Source: Magnetospirillum sp.
GTDB taxonomy: Bacteria > Pseudomonadota > Alphaproteobacteria > Rhodospirillales > Magnetospirillaceae
Direction of reading: 5' to 3'
NCBI GenBank assembly: GCA_020217035.1
Contig: JAIWOG010000062.1
Location: 1-10,000, forward strand
DNA: 10,000 nucleotides
Part shown: positions 1-6,214 of the stretch, one piece after another
Numbering within the stretch: position 1 is the first letter of the stretch
Layout of the letters: each line of letters opens with the position of its first letter
Notes under the pieces: model-generated
Databases searched by the model: none
Seen by the model: only the letters and a program-made list of their open reading frames with translations
Told to the model about the DNA's origin: nothing
Program-made: the position numbers and the translations under genes

Positions 1-1
1 T

Positions 2-517
2 TTCAGGCCGCTCAGCTATTTCCCGCTGTCTCTTTGGTCATGGCAAGAGGCAGTCAAGGCCGTCGTCTCCGACCGCGTCAACGTGGTGTCGGAATACGAC
101 CGGGAAATCCGTTCGCCCAGTTGGTCCATGCGCCTGCCCAGCGTCATCTCGCTGAAGGAATACGTCCCCGCCGCCCGCCGACCGGCCTTCACCCGCTTCA
201 ACGTCTTCCTGCGCGACCGCTTCACCTGCCAATATTGCGGCGAACCCTTCCTAAGCCACGACCTGACCTTCGACCACGTGATCCCACGGGCCTTGGGTGG
301 GCGTACCAACTGGTCCAACGTGGTGGCCGCCTGTTCGCCCTGCAACCTGAAAAAGGGTCACAAACTGCTGGCCCAGGCCGGCATGAAATTGCTGCACTGG
401 CCCATCGAGCCCAGCAACTTCCAGCTTCAGGAAAACGGCCGCGCCTTCCCGCCCAATTTCCTGCACCAATCATGGAACGACTTCCTTTATTGGGATGCGG
501 AACTGGAACAGTTTTAG
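2..517 (+). CDS. HNH endonuclease family protein (5' end outside window)
   Basis: The frame is open from the left edge; the first visible residues FRPLSYFPLSLWSWQ already match the N-terminal part of this widespread family, so the start lies upstream and the in-frame GTG at 83 is not the real start. 171 residues are visible and the family is usually about 185, so only some 15 residues are missing. In fragment numbering there are two zinc-type cysteine pairs (C76/C79 and C111/C114) around the HNH core D91-H92 and N103/N106, followed by H120. The fold predicts a metal-dependent DNA nuclease; the cellular role of this family is not established. It is followed 56 nt later by the AmpG-like gene on the same strand. 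Family assignment is firm, function is inferred. Confidence 0.9.
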   Translation, partial: FRPLSYFPLSLWSWQEAVKAVVSDRVNVVSEYDREIRSPSWSMRLPSVISLKEYVPAARRPAFTRFNVFLRDRFTCQYCGEPFLSHDLTFDHVIPRALGGRTNWSNVVAACSPCNLKKGHKLLAQAGMKLLHWPIEPSNFQLQENGRAFPPNFLHQSWNDFLYWDAELEQF

Positions 518-573
518 CGCCGTCTTAACCGGGTGCGGTCAATCTGGCCCCCCACCCTGGGCGAAAGGCATTC

Positions 574-1845
574 ATGGACAAGTTGAAGGCGGCGCTGGCG
601 GTCTATGGCGACCGCCGCATCCTGACCATCCTGCTGTTGGGTTTTTCCAGCGGCCTGCCCTTGGCGCTGACCGGCTCGACCCTGGCGCTGTGGCTGGCCG
701 AGGCCCAGGTGTCCTTGGCCACCATCGGCTATTTCTCGCTGGTGGGCACCCCCTACATCTTCAAGTTCGCCTGGGCGCCGTTGATCGACCATGTGCGGCT
801 GCCGCTGCTGACCACGATGTTCGGACGCCGCCGCGCCTTCATGCTGACCACCCAGTTCCTGCTGATCGGCGCCCTGGTGGCCCTGGGCGCCAACGACCCG
901 GCGGCCCGGCCCGAACTGACGGCGGCGCTGGCGGTGCTGGTGGCGTTCTGCTCGGCCAGCCAGGACATCGTCATCGACGCCTATCGCGTCGAAATCCTGG
1001 ACCCCGAACAATATGGCGCCGGGGCGGCGGCGGTGCAGGCGGGATATCGCGTCGCCATGCTGACCAGCGGCGCCGGCGCCCTGTACCTGGCCCAGTTCAG
1101 CCAGTCCTGGGCCGTCACCTACGCCGCCATGGCGGTGTTGGTGGGGGTGGGCGTGCTGACCGTGTTGTTCAACCCCGAACCGCAAGGGGAATTGCCGCCG
1201 CCGCCGCCCGGCTTCATGGGATGGATGCGGCACGCGATGCTGGACCCCTTCCTGGACATGGTGCGCCGGCAAGGCTGGATGATCGTCGCCGTGCTGGCGC
1301 TGATCCTGCTTTACAAATTGGGCGACGCCTTCGCCGGCGTCATGGCCAATCCCTTCTACGTGCAGATGGGGTTCACCAAGAACGAGATCGCCTCGGTGTC
1401 GAAAATCTTCGGTTTCACCGCCACCTTGGCCGGCACCTTCGTCGGCGGCATCATGGTCGCCCGCCTGGGCCTGTTCAAAAGCCTGCTGCTGTGCGGCGTT
1501 CTGCAGATGGGGTCGAACCTGATGTTCGCCTGGCAGGCGGTGATGGGCCACGACGTCGCCGCCCTGACGCTGACCATCGCCATCGAGAACTTTTCCGGCG
1601 GTTTGGGCTCGGCCGCCTTCGTCGCCTACATGTCGGGGCTGTGCAGCCTGTCCTATACCGGCACCCAATACGCCCTGGTGTCGTCCCTGGCCGCCGTCGG
1701 CCGCACCCTGATCGCGTCCACCACCGGTCTGTTGGCGGAAAAACTGGGTTGGGTCGACTTCTTCCTGGTGTCGACCTTGGTGGCGGTCCCCGGATTGGTT
1801 TTGCTGATATGGATGAGACGGCGGGTTGAAGCCGCCCCGGCTTAG
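574..1845 (+). CDS. ampG: AmpG-like muropeptide MFS permease
   Basis: 423 residues, almost entirely hydrophobic helices and loops, consistent with a 12-helix major facilitator protein of the inner membrane. The N-terminal stretch GFSSGLPLALTGSTLALWL, then PYIFKFAWAPLIDH, the GRRRAFML loop and the SASQDIVIDAYRVEIL segment are characteristic of AmpG, which imports anhydro-muropeptides (GlcNAc-anhMurNAc peptides) for peptidoglycan recycling. The ATG at 574 has a GAAAGG ribosome site at 563-568. The protein is shorter than enterobacterial AmpG (about 490 aa), as are many alphaproteobacterial homologues, which lack the extra C-terminal helices. No ampD/ampC/ampR neighbours are visible, so a link to beta-lactamase induction cannot be argued. 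Another MFS substrate remains possible. Confidence 0.85.
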   Translation: MDKLKAALAVYGDRRILTILLLGFSSGLPLALTGSTLALWLAEAQVSLATIGYFSLVGTPYIFKFAWAPLIDHVRLPLLTTMFGRRRAFMLTTQFLLIGALVALGANDPAARPELTAALAVLVAFCSASQDIVIDAYRVEILDPEQYGAGAAAVQAGYRVAMLTSGAGALYLAQFSQSWAVTYAAMAVLVGVGVLTVLFNPEPQGELPPPPPGFMGWMRHAMLDPFLDMVRRQGWMIVAVLALILLYKLGDAFAGVMANPFYVQMGFTKNEIASVSKIFGFTATLAGTFVGGIMVARLGLFKSLLLCGVLQMGSNLMFAWQAVMGHDVAALTLTIAIENFSGGLGSAAFVAYMSGLCSLSYTGTQYALVSSLAAVGRTLIASTTGLLAEKLGWVDFFLVSTLVAVPGLVLLIWMRRRVEAAPA

Positions 1846-1885
1846 GATCATTCTCTTATCAAAGAACAGCCCAATGGGGGTCCCC

Positions 1886-3016
1886 ATGCGTGTCGGCGTT
1901 CCCACCGAAATCAAGATCCATGAATACCGCGTCGGACTGGTGCCGGCGGCGGTCAAGGAACTGGTCCATCACGGACACCAAGTGCTGGTGCAGTCGGGCG
2001 CCGGAGCCGGGATCGGCTGTGGCGACGACGCTTATGTGGCGGCCGGGGCGGAAATCGCCGCCGACGCGGCCCAGGTCTTCGAAACCGCCGACATGATCGT
2101 CAAGGTCAAGGAACCGCAACCGGCGGAATTCGGTCTGCTGCGCCCCGGCCAGATTCTGTTCACCTATCTGCATCTGGCCCCCGATCCCGACCAGACCCAC
2201 GCCCTGATCAAATCGGGCTCGGTGGCCATCGCCTATGAAACGGTCACCGATGCCCAGGGGGGATTGCCGCTTTTGGCCCCGATGAGCGAGGTGGCCGGCC
2301 GCATGGCGGTGCAGGTGGGCGCCCATTGCCTGGAAAAGGAACAAGGCGGCGCCGGCGTCCTGCTGGGCGGCGTCCCCGGCGTGGCGCCCGGCCACGTGGT
2401 GGTGTTGGGCGGCGGCGTGGTCGGCACCAGCGCCGCCCGCATGGCCATGGGCTTGGGGGCCAGGGTCACCATCCTGGACAAGTCGCTGCCCCGGCTGCGC
2501 CATCTGGACGAAGCCTTCGGCGGCCGGATCAACACCCGTTTCGCCACCATCGATGCCGTCGAAACCCTGACCGCCCAGGCCGATTTGCTGGTCGGTGCCG
2601 TGCTGGTTCCCGGTGCCGCGGCGCCGCGCCTGGTGTCGGAACAGATGGTCGCCGCCATGCGGCCCGGTTCGGTGATCGTCGACGTCGCCATCGACCAGGG
2701 CGGCTGCGTCACCACCTCGCGCCCCACCAGTCATGCCCAGCCCACCTATGTCCATTCCGGCGTGGTGCATTACTGCGTCACCAACATGCCGGGCGCGGTG
2801 GCGCGCACATCCGCTTTTGCCTTGGGTAACGCCACCCTGCCCTTCGTGCTGGCGCTGGCCGACAAGGGATGGGTCGCCGCCCTGGCCGCAGACCCTCATC
2901 TCAGGGCCGGATTGAACGTCTGTCGCGGCAATATCACGTACGCGGCAGTGGCGCGAGACCTTGGTTTAGGGTATTTGGACCCCGAGGTCGCTTTGACAAG
3001 GCAACAAGGACCATAA
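1886..3016 (+). CDS. ald: Alanine dehydrogenase
   Basis: 376 residues. Catalyses NAD-dependent reversible oxidative deamination of L-alanine to pyruvate and ammonia in the cytosol. From the ATG at 1886 the numbering matches the characterised family exactly: R15 and K75 (substrate binding), H96 and D270 (catalysis), a Rossmann loop GGGVVG at 175-180 with D198 for the NAD ribose, and [16 protein letters not shown] near the C-terminal part. A GGGGG ribosome site lies at 1876-1880. An in-frame ATG at 1874 would add only four residues (MGVP) and loses that spacing, so 1886 is preferred. The gene begins 40 nt after the permease. Its stop is four bases before the ppa start, and its last codons carry the ppa ribosome site, which suggests one transcript with ppa. 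Confidence 0.96.
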   Translation: MRVGVPTEIKIHEYRVGLVPAAVKELVHHGHQVLVQSGAGAGIGCGDDAYVAAGAEIAADAAQVFETADMIVKVKEPQPAEFGLLRPGQILFTYLHLAPDPDQTHALIKSGSVAIAYETVTDAQGGLPLLAPMSEVAGRMAVQVGAHCLEKEQGGAGVLLGGVPGVAPGHVVVLGGGVVGTSAARMAMGLGARVTILDKSLPRLRHLDEAFGGRINTRFATIDAVETLTAQADLLVGAVLVPGAAAPRLVSEQMVAAMRPGSVIVDVAIDQGGCVTTSRPTSHAQPTYVHSGVVHYCVTNMPGAVARTSAFALGNATLPFVLALADKGWVAALAADPHLRAGLNVCRGNITYAAVARDLGLGYLDPEVALTRQQGP

Positions 3017-3020
3017 AAAA

Positions 3021-3560
3021 ATGGACATCAAGAAGATCCCCATCGGCAAGAACCCGCCCCACGACGTCAACGTGATCATCGAGATCCCGCTGCGCGGCGA
3101 TCCGGTGAAGTACGAAATCTGCAAGGAATCGGGCGCCATGTTCGTGGACCGTTTCCTGCACACCGCCATGTACTACCCCACCAATTACGGCTTCATCCCG
3201 CACACCCTGTCGGAAGACGGTGACCCGGTGGACGTCATGGTGGTCGGCAAGCACGGCGTCGCCGTCGGCTCGGTCATGCGCTGCCGCCCCATTGGCGTGC
3301 TGCTGATGGAAGACGAAAGCGGCCAGGACGAAAAAATCCTGGCGGTGCCGCATCCCAAGCTGCACCCCTATTACGACGACGTGAAGACCTACGAGGATCT
3401 GCCCAGCGTGCTGATCCAGCAGATCGAGCACTTCTTCGCCCATTACAAGGACCTGGAAGAAGGCAAGTGGGTCAAGTGCCTGGGCTGGAAGGGTCCGGAA
3501 GAGGCTGGTGCCATCATCGAGCAGGGCATCAAGAAGGCCGAGAAGAAGAGCAAGAAGTAA
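3021..3560 (+). CDS. ppa: Inorganic pyrophosphatase (family I)
   Basis: 179 residues, normal length for bacterial family I soluble pyrophosphatase, which hydrolyses PPi to two phosphates and drives biosynthetic reactions forward. All expected active-site residues are visible, each one position later than in the E. coli enzyme: E21, K30, E32, R44, Y56, the D66-G-D68-P-V-D71 signature, D98, D103, K105, Y142 and K143. The tail is lysine-rich (KKAEKKSKK). The ATG at 3021 is preceded by AAGGA at 3006-3010, inside the last codons of ald, so translation is probably linked to the ald message. A strong GC-rich hairpin lies 26 nt after the stop. Confidence 0.98.
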   Translation: MDIKKIPIGKNPPHDVNVIIEIPLRGDPVKYEICKESGAMFVDRFLHTAMYYPTNYGFIPHTLSEDGDPVDVMVVGKHGVAVGSVMRCRPIGVLLMEDESGQDEKILAVPHPKLHPYYDDVKTYEDLPSVLIQQIEHFFAHYKDLEEGKWVKCLGWKGPEEAGAIIEQGIKKAEKKSKK

Positions 3561-3586
3561 GCTTTTGCCCTTCATCCGAAGGAAAG

Positions 3587-3611
3587 CCCCCGCCGGTGTC
3601 GCCGGCGGGGG
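3587..3611. terminator. GC-rich hairpin, probable (bidirectional) terminator after ppa
   Basis: A perfect 10-bp stem, CCCCCGCCGG at 3587-3596 and CCGGCGGGGG at 3602-3611, with a TGTCG loop. Read in the + direction it is followed by TCGCGCGTT, a poor U-tract. Read in the - direction it is followed by CTTTCCTT, somewhat better. It lies between convergent transcripts (ppa from the left, the 193-aa gene from the right) and could end either one. Structure is seen; function is inferred. Confidence 0.6.
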
Positions 3612-3819
3612 TCGCGCGTTAGAGCGCCGGGTGTGTCGACCGATGCGGGCTTGGCCGCTCCGCCCCCAGGCGTGACGCCCTCTCGAAGCCAATCGCAGCC
3701 GCCATGGCAAATCAACCACTGTTTGCCCGGCTGAATCAGATCGGTCCCTTATCGGCATCCCCGACACGAACCGCACTTATCGGGACTTGGTATTCGCTGG
3801 CGAGAAGCAAAGGCCCTGT
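3612..3819. other. Convergent intergenic stretch, no gene seen
   Basis: About 210 bases between the hairpin after ppa and the stop of the leftward 193-aa gene. I find no tRNA fold, no coding frame with family character and no strong repeat. Only minor items are present: a short palindrome GGCGTGACGCC near 3669 and the octamer CTTATCGG twice (about 3747 and 3775). Confidence 0.5.
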
Positions 3820-4401
3820 TCAGGCAGCGTTATTGGACAGGCGGTGAAGGTCGCGCAGCAGCAGCAATTGCAGGCCACCCAAAATGGTGCCGATCGGAAA
3901 GACCAGCAAGGACGGCAGGGAATAAAGCGCGGCGGAAACCATGCCCTTGCCTTGTTTCAAGCGTACCCCGATCCAACAGGGCACGATGCTGAAGGCCATG
4001 ATCTGGCCGGCAAGCACCAGCAGGTCGTTGGCGTCGTCCATCTTGTCGACATTCGGCGCATCCAGGATGAAAACGCCGAACCACGCCGCCATCAACAAGC
4101 CACAACCCAAAAAAACCATGGCCTGGCCCCAAAACAGCCGCACCAGCCACAGACGTTTGCGATCCGGCGAGGCTGTCCCGGTGCCGGCCGCCGCTGGCGC
4201 TTCACGACGGGCCAGCCAATGGCCAAGCACCACCAAGGCCACGCCGACCAGCAGGTAAACCGCGCTTTCCAGCAGGATCAGCGGCCAATACGCGCTAACC
4301 GAGGCATCAGACAACACCTCGGCCATCCGGGTGACGGTCATCACGCCAGCCACGGCAAGGACCAGCCATCCGGCGATCTTGACCAAACGTCCCATTGACA
4401 T
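3820..4401 (-). CDS. Multi-pass membrane protein of unknown function
   Basis: 193 residues from the ATG at 4399-4401, ending in TGA. I do not recognise a family. Hydrophobic segments lie at roughly 7-29, 39-62, 88-113, 127-147 and 158-182, giving four or five membrane helices; an Ala/Gly/Pro/Arg-rich polar linker (64-85) separates helices 2 and 3. No catalytic motif or signal peptide is apparent. The frame stays open upstream into dapB, but the shorter start is preferred: it leaves 53 nt after the dapB stop and has GGGCGGGG just before it, which also suits the ATG two codons further in (4393-4395). It is the last gene of the leftward block and may be co-transcribed with dapB. The protein is probably real, since the hydrophobic pattern is consistent over its length. 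Confidence 0.75.
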   Translation of the reverse strand: MSMGRLVKIAGWLVLAVAGVMTVTRMAEVLSDASVSAYWPLILLESAVYLLVGVALVVLGHWLARREAPAAAGTGTASPDRKRLWLVRLFWGQAMVFLGCGLLMAAWFGVFILDAPNVDKMDDANDLLVLAGQIMAFSIVPCWIGVRLKQGKGMVSAALYSLPSLLVFPIGTILGGLQLLLLRDLHRLSNNAA

Positions 4402-4454
4402 CCCCGCCCGACCGTTGCCTCCAAAGACCATACTACATGCCGGCGGGGTGGAAA

Positions 4455-5252
4455 TCACAATCCCAGAACGTCGCGCATGGAATAAAGCCCCGGCCCCTGG
4501 CCCTTGGCCCACAGCGCCGCCCGCACCGCGCCCTTGGCGAAGACGGCGCGGCTTGACGCCTTGTGGGTCAGTTCAACCCGCTCGCCGTCGGCGGCGAACA
4601 TCACCGTGTGGTCGCCGACCACGTCGCCGCCGCGCAGGGTGGCGAAGCCGATCTCGCCCCTGGGTCGCGCCCCGGTATGGCCGTCGCGGGATTTGCACCA
4701 CACCGAATCCAGGGCGACGCCGCGCCCCTTGGCCGCCGATCGGCCCAGGCCCAGGGCGGTGCCCGACGGCGAATCCACCTTGTGGCGGTGGTGCATCTCG
4801 ACGATCTCGAGGTCGTAATCGTCCCCCAGGATGGCGGCGGCCTTCTCGGTCAGCGCCATCAGCAAATTGACGCCGACGCTGAAATTGGGGGCGTAGACGA
4901 TGGTGGTCTGCTTCGCCGCCTCGGCCAGCTTGGCCTCGTCGGCCTTGGACAGTCCGGTGGTGCCGACCACCAGGATCTTGCCCATGTCGGCTGCCAGCGC
5001 CGCGTGCGACAGGGTGGCGGCGGGCGCGGTAAAGTCGATCACCGCGTCGGAAGCGGCGAACAGGGCGGACGGGTTCTCGCCGACGAAGGCTTGGACAGGA
5101 CCGCGCCCCAGCAAGTCGCCCACATCGACGCCGACCAGGGACGAACCGGGGCGTTCGGTGCCGCCGGAAAGCTGGCAGCCCTCGGCATCCATCACCGCGT
5201 TCATCAACATCCGTCCCATACGGCCGGCGCAGCCGACGATCCCGATCTTCAT
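4455..5252 (-). CDS. dapB: 4-hydroxy-tetrahydrodipicolinate reductase
   Basis: 265 residues, normal family length. Reduces the product of DapA with NAD(P)H to tetrahydrodipicolinate in the lysine/meso-diaminopimelate pathway, which feeds both protein and peptidoglycan synthesis. Visible features are the N-terminal nucleotide loop GCAGRMG (7-13), GTTG at 97-100, APNFSVGVNL at 121-130, and the signature EMHHRHKVDSPSGTAL with H154/H155 and K158 equivalent to catalytic H159/K163 of E. coli. A later RGGDVVGDHTVMF segment is also typical. The start ATG has GGAGAG upstream. It begins 17 nt after the ccdB stop on the same strand, so its transcription may come through the toxin-antitoxin operon unless a promoter lies inside ccdB. 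Confidence 0.97.
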   Translation of the reverse strand: MKIGIVGCAGRMGRMLMNAVMDAEGCQLSGGTERPGSSLVGVDVGDLLGRGPVQAFVGENPSALFAASDAVIDFTAPAATLSHAALAADMGKILVVGTTGLSKADEAKLAEAAKQTTIVYAPNFSVGVNLLMALTEKAAAILGDDYDLEIVEMHHRHKVDSPSGTALGLGRSAAKGRGVALDSVWCKSRDGHTGARPRGEIGFATLRGGDVVGDHTVMFAADGERVELTHKASSRAVFAKGAVRAALWAKGQGPGLYSMRDVLGL

Positions 5253-5269
5253 ATGTGTCTCTCCATGGT

Positions 5270-5581
5270 TCAGATGCCGGTGAACAGGAAGTCCAGGGCA
5301 GCGACGATGTCGTCACGCCGGTCGGCAAGATTGGTCACGGGTTGACCCAGTATATGACGCGGTAAAGCGGCCATGAACTGGGTCATCAGGGCAAGGTGCT
5401 CGCCGTTGATCTCGACCAGGGGGTTGAGATGGCGCAGCGGCTGGAAATCTGCCGGGATGGCCAGGGGGACGATCATGCGGGTGGGAAGCCCGTCCAGTTG
5501 GTCGGATTGAACGTCCACCACGAAGGGGGCGCCACCTTCCATGTCCTTGACCGGATTGGCATAAATGTCGAACTGGGCCAT
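5270..5581 (-). CDS. ccdB: CcdB-family toxin (DNA gyrase poison family)
   Basis: 103 residues from the ATG at 5579-5581; the F-plasmid toxin has 101. MAQFDIYANP, then PFVVDVQSDQLDGLPTRMIVPL, LNPLVEINGE and the C-terminal LADRRDDIVAALDFLFTGI are the full CcdB/MazF-fold pattern. CcdB toxins trap DNA gyrase on cut DNA through GyrA. In the F-plasmid protein the last three residues W-G-I are required for killing; here the end is T-G-I, so the gyrase contact is altered and potency uncertain. The start codon shares one base with the ccdA stop (TGATG), which implies translational coupling with antitoxin made first. The longer open frame starting at 5671 lies inside ccdA and is not used. The gene looks intact. 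Confidence 0.93.
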   Translation of the reverse strand: MAQFDIYANPVKDMEGGAPFVVDVQSDQLDGLPTRMIVPLAIPADFQPLRHLNPLVEINGEHLALMTQFMAALPRHILGQPVTNLADRRDDIVAALDFLFTGI

Positions 5582-5811
5582 CAGAAGAACCGGTAATGAT
5601 CGGAAAACAGACCGTGTTTCTCGATCCAGCGGTTCTGGCTTTCGATGGCTTCGCGGTTTTCCTCGGCCCATTGCTTGGCGCGGGCTTCGCGCACCAGCTT
5701 TTCCAACTGGGCTTCCAGGGTCTGCGACAGATTGATGCCCAGGGCCTTGGCCTGGGCCAGCAATTCAGCGTTGATGCTGAGATTGCAGGATTTCTTGGGT
5801 GCCGCGTTCAT
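5581..5811 (-). CDS. ccdA: CcdA-family antitoxin
   Basis: 76 residues from the ATG at 5809-5811. The N-terminal half (about 6-40, KKSCNLSINAELLAQAKALG onward) is a ribbon-helix-helix DNA-binding domain that would dimerise on the operator just upstream. The C-terminal half, with QWAEENREAIESQNRWIEKHG and a final DHYRFF, is the disordered CcdB-wrapping segment typical of the family. A canonical GGAG ribosome site (5820-5823) sits 8 nt before this ATG. An in-frame ATG at 5830-5832 would add MTRGALF; it falls almost at the predicted transcription start and could act as a leaderless start. Together with ccdB it forms a complete type II toxin-antitoxin operon. Confidence 0.92.
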   Translation of the reverse strand: MNAAPKKSCNLSINAELLAQAKALGINLSQTLEAQLEKLVREARAKQWAEENREAIESQNRWIEKHGLFSDHYRFF

Positions 5812-5821
5812 GAACAGCGCT

Positions 5822-5860
5822 CCACGGGTCATGCGCAGATGATATGCGCATGACCCGTGG
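5822..5860 (-). promoter_or_regulatory. Perfect 16-bp inverted repeat, probable CcdA/CcdAB operator
   Basis: Arms CCACGGGTCATGCGCA (5822-5837) and TGCGCATGACCCGTGG (5845-5860) are exact reverse complements separated by 7 nt (GATGATA). The element ends 10 nt before the preferred ccdA start and overlaps the predicted -10 box. Ribbon-helix-helix antitoxins bind such palindromes and, with the toxin, repress their own promoter. The repeat is seen directly; the protein that binds it is inferred. Confidence 0.8.
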
Positions 5861-5866
5861 GGGCAA
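5839..5866 (-). promoter_or_regulatory. Predicted sigma70-type promoter of ccdAB
   Basis: On the - strand a -35 TTGCCC (5861-5866) and a -10 TATCAT (5839-5844, 5 of 6 to consensus) are 16 bp apart. The -10 lies exactly in the spacer of the inverted repeat and the repeat's outer arm fills the space between the boxes, so operator occupation would block RNA polymerase. Transcription would start near 5832, so only part of one arm would be in the RNA; this favours a DNA-level operator over an mRNA hairpin. Confidence 0.6.
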
Positions 5867-6165
5867 AATTTATTTTCCTTTGGCGCCGAAGAAATAGCCG
5901 ACAATTGTTCCCAGCAATCCGGTGATGGCAGATGATTCAAGCTTTAATGCTATTGCCGAGATCATAAGGCATGGCAACAAAAGCATTACGGCTACGATCT
6001 CGCGAGCATACGGTGCGAAAGGGCTGTCAGGGGAGATTTTGAAAAACCCGATGGCGGCGAAAACCATCACAAGCGATACAACGAAAACGCTTCCATTGAC
6101 GGTTTGAGCATTGTTCAGAAAAACTTCCAAAACGCTAAGTTGAGCGTTGGATTCCATGACCCGTG
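5849..6165. repeat. 11-bp motif CATGACCCGTG, direct copies flanking the 95-aa gene
   Basis: CATGACCCGTG occurs at 5849-5859 (inside the right arm of the operator) and again at 6155-6165 (over the start codon of the 95-aa gene), with an inverted third copy at 5823-5833 in the other operator arm. The two direct copies bound about 306 bp of AT-richer DNA containing just the 95-aa gene. The repeat is seen; whether it is a duplication footprint, a second operator half-site or coincidence is open. Confidence 0.6.
5870..6157 (-). CDS. Small membrane protein of unknown function (95 aa)
   Basis: I do not recognise a family. The 95 residues comprise a polar N-terminus, a hydrophobic helix at about 22-40, a short loop ISPDSPFAPYARE, a second helix at about 52-71, and a hydrophobic glycine-rich end (LLGTIVGYFFGAKGK) that may be a third membrane or re-entrant segment. 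The ATG at 6155-6157 has AGGGA about 10 nt upstream. Codon third positions are mixed (CTT, TTG, GTA, AAT, GCA, TCT common), unlike the strongly GC-ending codons of dnaK, dnaJ, dapB or ald, and the stretch is visibly AT-richer. This suggests recent acquisition. It lies between dnaJ and ccdA, 48 nt before the preferred ccdA start codon region ends its intergenic gap on that side being occupied by the operator. It could be a passenger of the toxin-antitoxin insertion; no function is claimed. Confidence 0.65.
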   Translation of the reverse strand: MESNAQLSVLEVFLNNAQTVNGSVFVVSLVMVFAAIGFFKISPDSPFAPYAREIVAVMLLLPCLMISAIALKLESSAITGLLGTIVGYFFGAKGK

Positions 6166-6175
6166 TTCCCTGATA

Positions 6176-6203
6176 GGTGGTTCTACCTCATGGTAGCACC
6201 ACC
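6176..6203 (-). terminator. Hairpin downstream of dnaJ, possible terminator
   Basis: GGTGGT-T-CTACC (6176-6187) pairs with GGTAG-C-ACCACC (6192-6203) around a TCAT loop: 11 base pairs with one mismatch. It begins 11 nt after the dnaJ stop on the - strand. No U-run follows in the leftward direction, so termination would be weak; it may instead protect the 3' end of the dnaJ mRNA. Confidence 0.45.
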
Positions 6204-6214
6204 CTAAGGGAGAA

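Noticed and set aside
514..1956. Long - strand open frame opposite the AmpG-like permease, plus a 444-codon + frame at 495-1829
   Set aside because: Both are shadows of the permease gene; translations are His/Gln/Gly- or Arg/Gly-rich with no domain pattern.
2934..3776. 280-codon - strand open frame across ppa and the downstream intergenic region
   Set aside because: Most of it is antisense to ppa, it runs through the terminator hairpin, and it shows no recognisable domain.
3612..3819. tRNA gene or mobile element in the convergent gap
   Set aside because: No cloverleaf can be folded around the GGTTCG-like stretches, and there are no terminal repeats or transposase remnants.
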